From assembly GCA_016722285.1 (NCBI GenBank), contig JADKGI010000010.1, positions 144,777 to 208,776 on the forward strand: DNA of 64,000 bases. Direction: 5' to 3'. This document shows, piece after piece, positions 58,849 through 64,000 of the stretch. The first letter of the stretch is position 1; each line of letters opens with the position of its first letter. Both the position numbers and the translations under genes were made by a program. The stretch is from Saprospiraceae bacterium (lineage in GTDB: Bacteria > Bacteroidota > Bacteroidia > Chitinophagales > Saprospiraceae). The notes under the pieces are model-generated. The model saw only the letters and a program-made list of their open reading frames with translations. It had not been told where the DNA came from and ran no database searches.

Positions 58849-59355
58849 ATGAAACGAAGTTTATTTATCCTATTTTTTTCAGTAACAGCAATATTTTGTC
58901 TCAGTGCACAAAAGTTTGGATATGTCAATACGCAGGAACTACTAAGCGGCATGTCAGAAATGAAATTAGCCGACAATCAGGTAAAGGCATTACAAAATGA
59001 GCTCCTTACCAAGGGAGAAGAAATGGTTATAAAGTTTGAAAATGATTACAAAGCATATATGAAAGAAGCCAATGGTGGAACTCTTTCAAAAGTTCTTATG
59101 CAACAAAAAGAATCGGTGCTTGTAGCGAAACAGGAAGAAATTAAAAAATACGAAGAAGAAATACAACAAAAAGTAGCCGCAAAAAGAGAAGAACTCTATA
59201 AACCTATTATCGAAAAAGTAAAAGCTGAAATTACTAAATTAGGAAAAGAAGGAAAATATACCATCATATTTGATTCAGCTCCAGGCATGATATTGCACGC
59301 AGCCGATACAGAGAATCTAATGGACATCCTCAAAACAAAATTGGGCATTAATTAA
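58849..59355 (+). CDS. OmpH/Skp-family periplasmic chaperone
   Basis: 168 aa. Signal peptide (MKRSLFILFFSVTAIFCLSA), then QKFGYVNTQELLSGMSEMK at the mature start. A long coiled-coil region follows (EEIKKYEEEIQQKVAAKREELYKPI), then the trimer-forming end KYTIIFDSAPGMILHA. It guards outer-membrane proteins on their way to BamA, matching its place right after bamA. A strong terminator follows, so uppS-bamA-ompH appears to be one envelope operon. Confidence 0.92.
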   Translation: MKRSLFILFFSVTAIFCLSAQKFGYVNTQELLSGMSEMKLADNQVKALQNELLTKGEEMVIKFENDYKAYMKEANGGTLSKVLMQQKESVLVAKQEEIKKYEEEIQQKVAAKREELYKPIIEKVKAEITKLGKEGKYTIIFDSAPGMILHAADTENLMDILKTKLGIN

Positions 59356-59377
59356 AAAAAAAAGTGAATGTTATAAA

Positions 59378-59425
59378 AAATAAACGGACGCAGAGATCTT
59401 CTCTGCGTCCGTTTATTTTTACTTA
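59378..59425 (+). terminator. Strong terminator after ompH
   Basis: Perfect 19-bp stem: 59378-59396 (ends in GGACGCAGAGA) pairs with 59400-59418, 3-nt loop, followed by T's. The A-rich left arm also makes it work for the reverse strand. Confidence 0.9.
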
Positions 59426-59788
59426 TTTTTTATAAAATCAGGTATAAAGTTAATACCAAGCCAAATAAAATTAATTTTAAGTTTTATATATAAGGATCTA
59501 TGGAAGATAAAATTTCTATTTTGATTCATGATCATCAAATCAAAAAAAAGAGTACCCATTTAAGTTCATAAATCTTAATAAACAATATGGATTCATTATT
59601 GAGATACAGTTGTAAAATAAAATGTAACAAACATGTGTTAAATGGTCAAAAGCAATTGAAAATGTCTTATATTTTGGCAAATTATCACTTAATTTGTACC
59701 TGATTTAAAAAGAAACACTGCATTTGCAACAAATGTATTAATTTCCAGATTTCTGTTTGTCAATTTTAATTATAATCACTTAATAACT
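59426..59788. other. Intergenic region, about 360 bp
   Basis: No gene or clear promoter. A TAATTTG-like box one base short of the consensus lies near 59690. Nothing else stands out. Confidence 0.5.
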
Positions 59789-60525
59789 ATGCCAGATCAT
59801 AAACCGGTAACCCCTTATTCAGACACTGACGTATCAAAAAAAGGACAGGTGACCAGAATGTTTGATAAAATAGCTCCCTATTATGATAATCTAAACCGAA
59901 TATTATCATTTGGAATTGATATATTATGGCGTAGAAAAGCCATTAAAATGTTGGCAAAAGAGAACCCTTTGACTATTCTCGATATCGCGACCGGTACTGG
60001 CGATCTGGCCATAGAAGCTGCAAGAGTCATTAAACCCATCAAGATAACCGGCATGGATATTTCTGCCAATATGCTGAAGATAGGTAATGAGAAAATTGTA
60101 AAAAAAGGATTGACAGACGTAATTAATATGGAGATAGGTGACAGTGAAAATTTAAAATATGAAACTGCAAGTTATGATGCCGTTATGGCCGCTTTCGGAG
60201 TAAGAAACTTTGAAAATCTGGAAAAAGGTCTCTCAGAAATGTTTCGTGTGCTCAAGCCTGGTGGAACTCTCCTGGTGCTTGAATTTTCAAAACCCAGATA
60301 TTTTCCCCTGAAACAACTTTTTAATTTATACTTTAAAACATTTTACCCGTTATAGGTAAGTTACGATCAAAAGATGATAAAGCTTATAAATACCTTTACG
60401 AGTCCGTGCAGGTGTTTCCGGATTATCACAGTTTTACAGATATCCTTATTAAACTTGGTTATTCAAAAGCAAACTTTAAAGTATTAAGCGCTGGCATATG
60501 TTGCATTTATTTTGCAAAAAAATAA
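59789..60525 (+). pseudogene. ubiE: Demethylmenaquinone methyltransferase MenG/UbiE, frameshifted
   Basis: Frame is lost near 60350-60352; one added base reads FYPLIGKLRSKDDKAYKYL and runs to the stop at 60525, giving 245 aa, the family size. Motifs: VTRMFDKIAPYYDNLNRILSFG, LDIATGTGDLAIEAA (SAM loop), MDISANML, AFGVRNFENLEKGL, LEFSKPRYFPL, and in the second part LYESVQVFPDYHSF. It methylates demethylmenaquinone in the last step of menaquinone synthesis. The true stop overlaps the porT start by 28 bp; ubiE-porT order is common in Bacteroidota. Sequence error is likelier than loss. Confidence 0.85.
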
Positions 60526-61209
60526 CTCTCTTCACTCTCTTCACTCTCTTTACTACGATCCTTTCAGGTCAGATAGGGAGTAAGGATAACCGAAATTTCA
60601 GAGACTTCAACCGGAAGTCCTATTACTTTGGGATAAACATAGGTTTCAACAACTCGGGATATAAACTATACCAATCAGGATTTTTTATTAATAATGACAG
60701 TATCAGGGTTACAGAATCCAAAAGCGAGATAGGTGTAAATATGCACATGATTACAAATCTTAAATTGGGTGAATATTTTGATTTTCGTTTTCTACCGGGT
60801 TTTTCATTTGCTCAAAGAGGATTTGAATTTTCATCAGTTAGTGACCCGACCAGAATTGATGAAAGAAAAATTGAGTCTGTTTTCTTTGAATTACCATTTC
60901 ATCTGCGTTTTAAATCAGAACCATATAAGGATAAAAGAGTGTTTGTTGTGGCCGGACTAAAATACAGCTATGATGTTCAGTCCAATTCTAAATCCAGAAA
61001 ATCACTTATCAGAATTGCACCACATGACTTTCAATATGAAGTTGGTGTGGGTATTCAAATGTTTTATCCTTACTTTATTTTTTCTCCGGAAATCAAATTT
61101 TCAAGAGGCCTTAGCAATATCCTTGTATGACAGAACACAAAATGAAGCCCGTGTACTGGAAAATGTAGTTTCACAGATTTTTACCATTTCATTCAATTTT
61201 GAAGGGTAA
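60498..61209 (+). pseudogene. porT: T9SS protein PorT/SprT, frameshift near 3' end
   Basis: Signal peptide (LFTLFTLFTTILSGQ) then RKSYYFGINIGFNNSGYKLY, LKLGEYFDFRFLPGFSFAQR, KIESVFFELPFHLRFKS and YEVGVGIQMFYPYFIFSPEIKFSRGL, the small barrel of PorT. The frame stops at 61130, but in the next frame YDRTQNEARVLENVVSQIF continues to 61209. Removing one base near 61118-61127 joins them (about 236 aa). PorT is an outer-membrane component needed for T9SS. Overlaps menG, so translation is probably coupled. Confidence 0.82.
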
Positions 61210-61212
61210 TAA

Positions 61213-61662
61213 TTATCCTCTCATCTTGTCAAGTAATCCACTTAGTGTATGATACTCATCATCACTCATCTTTCGAAAGATATTCTCATTTTTTTCGACT
61301 TCTGAAGATATTTCCAACAGTTTCGAAATCCCCTTTTCAGTTAGACGTATATGGATCTTTCTTTTGTTTTCAAGACAGATATTTCTTTGCACCCATTCGA
61401 GTTTTTCGAGCTTATCTATCAATCTGGTGAGATCACCACCCTTATCCAATATGACATCCTTGATATAACCCGGCGATACTGGTTCCGGGTGCTTTCCTTT
61501 TAATATCCTGAGAACATTAAAATGCTGGCCTTGTATTTTGTACTTGCTAAAGACGGCATTATGGGCATCTCTAAAATAATTGGAAGTATAAAAAAGATTA
61601 ATGATGGCTTTTTGATAACTATCTCTAAACCTTGGTTGTCTGATGAGCTTATCTATTTCCAT
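61213..61662 (-). CDS. MarR-family transcriptional regulator
   Basis: About 149 aa from ATG 61662 (MEIDKLIRQPRFRDSYQKAI); in-frame start at 61701 would add a non-conserved leader. Winged helix: GQHFNVLRILKGKHPEPVS then YIKDVILDKGGDLTRLIDKLEKLEWV and the wing RKIHIRLTEKG. Target and ligand unknown. A minus-strand -7 box TATCTTTG lies at 61725-61732. It converges with porT (3 bp). Confidence 0.85.
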   Translation of the reverse strand: MEIDKLIRQPRFRDSYQKAIINLFYTSNYFRDAHNAVFSKYKIQGQHFNVLRILKGKHPEPVSPGYIKDVILDKGGDLTRLIDKLEKLEWVQRNICLENKRKIHIRLTEKGISKLLEISSEVEKNENIFRKMSDDEYHTLSGLLDKMRG

Positions 61663-61769
61663 TTTTTCTTTTACAACATATACTGATATTAAGGTAAACA
61701 TCAGAAAAAAGTCATTTGTTGTAACAAAGATACTTTAACCATTATATTTTGTATTTGTTTGCTCAGGCA

Positions 61770-62078
61770 TTAGCACAACTGTCCTTGTACCCATTCCAGA
61801 TATTCAGCATTGCAGCTTGCTTGCCAGTGTATGATGGCAGACACCTCGTATGAATGCAAAATCTTTATTTTCATTTCCACTTTTTGCAACATCTCAGGAA
61901 GACTCTTCATGATTGCAATCCATTCTTTATCATTTGAAATTCCACCATTCCAGCTGTAGATACTATTTGATGAAATGATATTTCCACAGGCAATCAACTT
62001 TTCAGCAAGAAGTGCCTCAACAATTTTTTGTGCTTCATCTTCGCTTGAGCAGGGAACATAAAGAATAAGCAATTCCAT
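61770..62078 (-). CDS. cutA: CutA-family divalent-ion tolerance protein
   Basis: 102 aa. EAQKIVEALLAEKLIACGNI, SIYSWNGGISNDKEWIAIMKS and the helical SYEVSAIIHW fit CutA1, a trimeric ferredoxin-like protein linked to metal tolerance, of unclear biochemistry. The start overlaps the pfkA stop (TAATG), showing tight coupling to pfkA. Confidence 0.9.
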   Translation of the reverse strand: MELLILYVPCSSEDEAQKIVEALLAEKLIACGNIISSNSIYSWNGGISNDKEWIAIMKSLPEMLQKVEMKIKILHSYEVSAIIHWQASCNAEYLEWVQGQLC

Positions 62079-63055
62079 TAAAGTGCCAGAATTTCTGCCA
62101 TTCTTACCAAATCCTTGTTAAGCATCTTATTTTTGCTCACCGCGTCCACAAATGGCGTAAAGGTTATTTTATCATTAATGATACCAAGTGCTACACCTCC
62201 TTCTCCTCTCAATAGTGCCTTGACGGCCGAATGCCCCATTCGGCTTGCCAAAACTCTATCCATAGCAGTAGGTGAACCTCCTCTTTGCAAATGTCCGATT
62301 ATAGTAACTTTTACATCAAAAAATGGATTCAATTGTTTTATTTGTTTGGCAAGTTCATTGGCATCCCCATTGAGGTTCCCTTCAGCAACAATCACCAGAT
62401 TAAACAATTTTTGCCTTTTTACAGATTTGCGAAGTGTGTCATTCAATTCTTCAATTGTGGTTTCGGTTTCAGGGAGAAAAATAGCTCCAGCCCCACTTCC
62501 TATTCCAGTATGCAACGCAATGAATCCAGAATGGCGGCCCTAACTTCCACAAAAAAGTCTGTTATGAGAATCTGCTGTGTCCCTTATTTTATCTACAGCT
62601 TCAATGGCTGTGTTTATTGCCGTATCAAACCCAATGGTATAATCTGTGCCGAAAATGTCATTATCGATGGTTCCGGGTAGTCCCACAAACGGAATATTGT
62701 ACTCCTTCATAAAAATATCTGCTCCAGTATAGGTTCCGTTTCCGCCTATAGCAACTACTCCATCAATATCATGAGCGGTCAGCGTCTCGAAAGCTTGCTT
62801 CCGGCCATCAGCAGTTCTGAAAGTTTCACTTCGGGCTGTTTTGAGGACAGTTCCCCCGCGCTGAATGATATTGGCCACGTCCCCAACTTCCAACCGCTTA
62901 ATATCTCCTTTTATCATCCCATCATAGCCTCTGTATATACCATATACGTGCAGATCATGATCTACTGCTGTTCTCACTACTGCCCTCACGGCTGCATTCA
63001 TCCCGGGAGCATCTCCACCTGATGTGAATACTGCAATTCTTTTTACGCTACTCAT
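62078..63055 (-). pseudogene. pfkA: ATP-dependent 6-phosphofructokinase with local defect
   Basis: The frame from ATG 63055 shows AVFTSGGDAPGMNAAVRAVV, DGVVAIGGNGTYTGA and PFVGLPGTIDNDIFGTDYTIGFDTA (catalytic Asp), then reads SHNRLFCGS and TAG at 62540-62542. The same frame resumes at once with GRHSGFIALHTG. Compared with the family (F-V-E-V-M-G-R), three bases are missing between 62540 and 62556: two from the T run (A6 on plus) and one in the ATG codon. With them the protein is 326 aa. It phosphorylates fructose 6-phosphate in glycolysis. I infer sequence error. Sits directly after the sugar-kinase-like gene (TGA-ATG adjacent). Confidence 0.82.
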
Positions 63056-63818
63056 TCATTTTCTATTTATATGATAATCAATTAATTTATATATTGGTTG
63101 ATGGACTACTTCAGATGTAAATAAACCATACTCTGCCAGGACTTCATCCAGATAAAGTTTATGATAATAGGCAATGGATCCAGCAAACCGAACAGGCAGT
63201 GTTTTGCTTTCGTCATACATTAGAATCCGAAGTTCAATAAACTCCCGAAAAATCTTCTTTATGAGTTTATCTTTCCAATCATCATTAATAATGGTCAGAA
63301 ATTTAGCAAAAGAAGCGATATATCGACTTCCACCGGCTTCCCTATATACTTTTTGTACTACTTCAGACTTTGTCAAATGATAATTGTCTTTAAAAATCTC
63401 ACTAATTCTATGTGGCATTGTGCCATAAAAGTATGATTTAATAATCTCCCTACCCAAGTGAACACCACTGCCTTCATCGCTGAATACATACCCTAAAGAA
63501 GTAATCGCTTTTGTAATCTTTTTTCCATCATAAACACCAGAATTGGACCCGGTACCAAGAATACCAACAATCCCGGGTGTATCTCCAAAGCAGGCACGGG
63601 CAGCGGCAATAGTATCTCCTGCTACCTTGACATTCCCATTAAATCCGTATGAACTAAGCCAGCCTTTGATTCTCGTCCCTTATATTCACAGAGAGATCCT
63701 CAAAGTCAATTTGCGTAGAAGGGTTGACCCCCAGTGAGCTATAAAATCTTTTATTTTCTGCGTCATCAACAACAACCCAGTCAGCTTTGGTGGAACCGCT
63801 TTCTACAATTATAAACAT
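63056..63818 (-). pseudogene. BadF/BcrA-type sugar kinase (N-acetylglucosamine kinase-like), disrupted
   Basis: From ATG 63818 the start reads MFIIVESGSTKADWVVVDD (phosphate-1 loop) to LGVNPSTQIDFEDL, then stops near 63680. Another frame begins there (KGWLSSYGFNGNVKVAGDTIAAARACFGD) and shows GILGTGSNSG and FSDEGSGVHLGREIIKSYFYG, ending at 63056. Some 40-50 residues expected between the two parts (including the usual FYGAGC region) are missing. So besides a frameshift there is probably a real internal deletion of roughly 120-150 bp, or a mis-assembly. Family members phosphorylate GlcNAc or similar sugars; next to pfkA this is a common Bacteroidota order. Confidence 0.72.
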
Positions 63819-63918
63819 GAACACTTATTGTACTACAGACACTATCGGTAATAAATCTCTTACAAAGGTAATAGTTTAAGATTATTAATATGTACTAAAC
63901 CAACATATAGTTAATATT

Positions 63919-63950
63919 TTTGGAGATGAATGACAAATATGTTATATTTG
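63919..63950 (+). promoter_or_regulatory. Promoter pointing out of the window, TTTG-N20-TATATTTG
   Basis: TTTG 63919-63922, 20 bp, TATATTTG 63943-63950 on plus. No start codon follows before the edge, so a plus-strand gene is expected just beyond. On minus, TACCTTTG (63863-63870) may serve the sugar-kinase gene. Confidence 0.6.
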
Positions 63951-64000
63951 TATTGTCGTTTTCTATATATAAATCTGAGTTTTTGATGGTAATAAATGAA

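Noticed and set aside
1..64000. CRISPR array, retron or diversity-generating element
   Set aside because: No regularly spaced repeats, no reverse transcriptase and no cas genes were seen.

Overview
The window looks like a chromosomal piece of a Bacteroidota bacterium, most likely of the Saprospiria group. The reasons are gldC, porT, proteins ending in type IX secretion (T9SS) sorting domains, a TamL-like lipoprotein, a PaaD protein, a DUF6909-type protein, a giant secreted protein with a C-type lectin domain, and promoters of the Bacteroidota form TTTG-N19..21-TAnnTTTG. The DNA is AT-rich throughout. I saw no rRNA, convincing tRNA, CRISPR array or prophage.

Layout. 0-3.6 kb: 5' part of a giant secreted lectin-type protein (minus), running off the left edge. 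3.6-4.5 kb: AT-rich spacer. 4.5-13.7 kb: interrupted tamL, then an rRNA/tRNA methyltransferase, a PLP sulfur enzyme, an SDR, gldC, a SUI1-type factor, a serine hydrolase, a PAP2 phosphatase and two phenylacetate-pathway genes (paaD, paaG). 13.7-20 kb: minus-strand GNAT/FemAB-like gene, NamZ-type muramidase, esterase lipoprotein and a T9SS cargo. 20-31 kb: patatin, YggS, deoxynucleoside kinase, LolD-like ATPase, sucC, xseA-xseB, paiB, ABC-2 permease and a metzincin-like protease. 31-40.7 kb: MazG-like protein, DoxX, DUF6909 protein, CoA-transferase, TonB-type receptor, DUF4197. 40.7-45 kb: a long surface protein with a predicted autoproteolytic module, a T9SS stub and an IS3-family element. 45-52 kb: mscL, a DapA-like/NADP-ALDH pair that fits hydroxyproline breakdown, clpS-aat (N-degron), ykuK, UbiA-like, pspC, tatA. 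52-55.3 kb: lipid kinase, an unknown helical protein, and an unusual AT-rich locus with palindromes, a 21-codon ORF, a hairpin and a terminator. 55.3-64 kb: uppS-bamA-ompH (cell envelope), ubiE/menG-porT, marR, cutA-pfkA-sugar kinase.

Many genes join up only if one base is added or removed, usually in a run of A or T. This includes genes expected to be indispensable (bamA, sucC, pfkA, porT, menG). I therefore read most of these as consensus errors in the assembly rather than true decay, and give each such gene as one feature across the break. Corrected lengths come out as whole codon numbers and close to the usual family sizes.

The most unusual parts are the 53.3-55.1 kb locus (unknown helical protein opposite a micro-ORF/structured-RNA unit) and a small family of short repeats with shared inverted ends (18.1, 34.4 and 45.7 kb).
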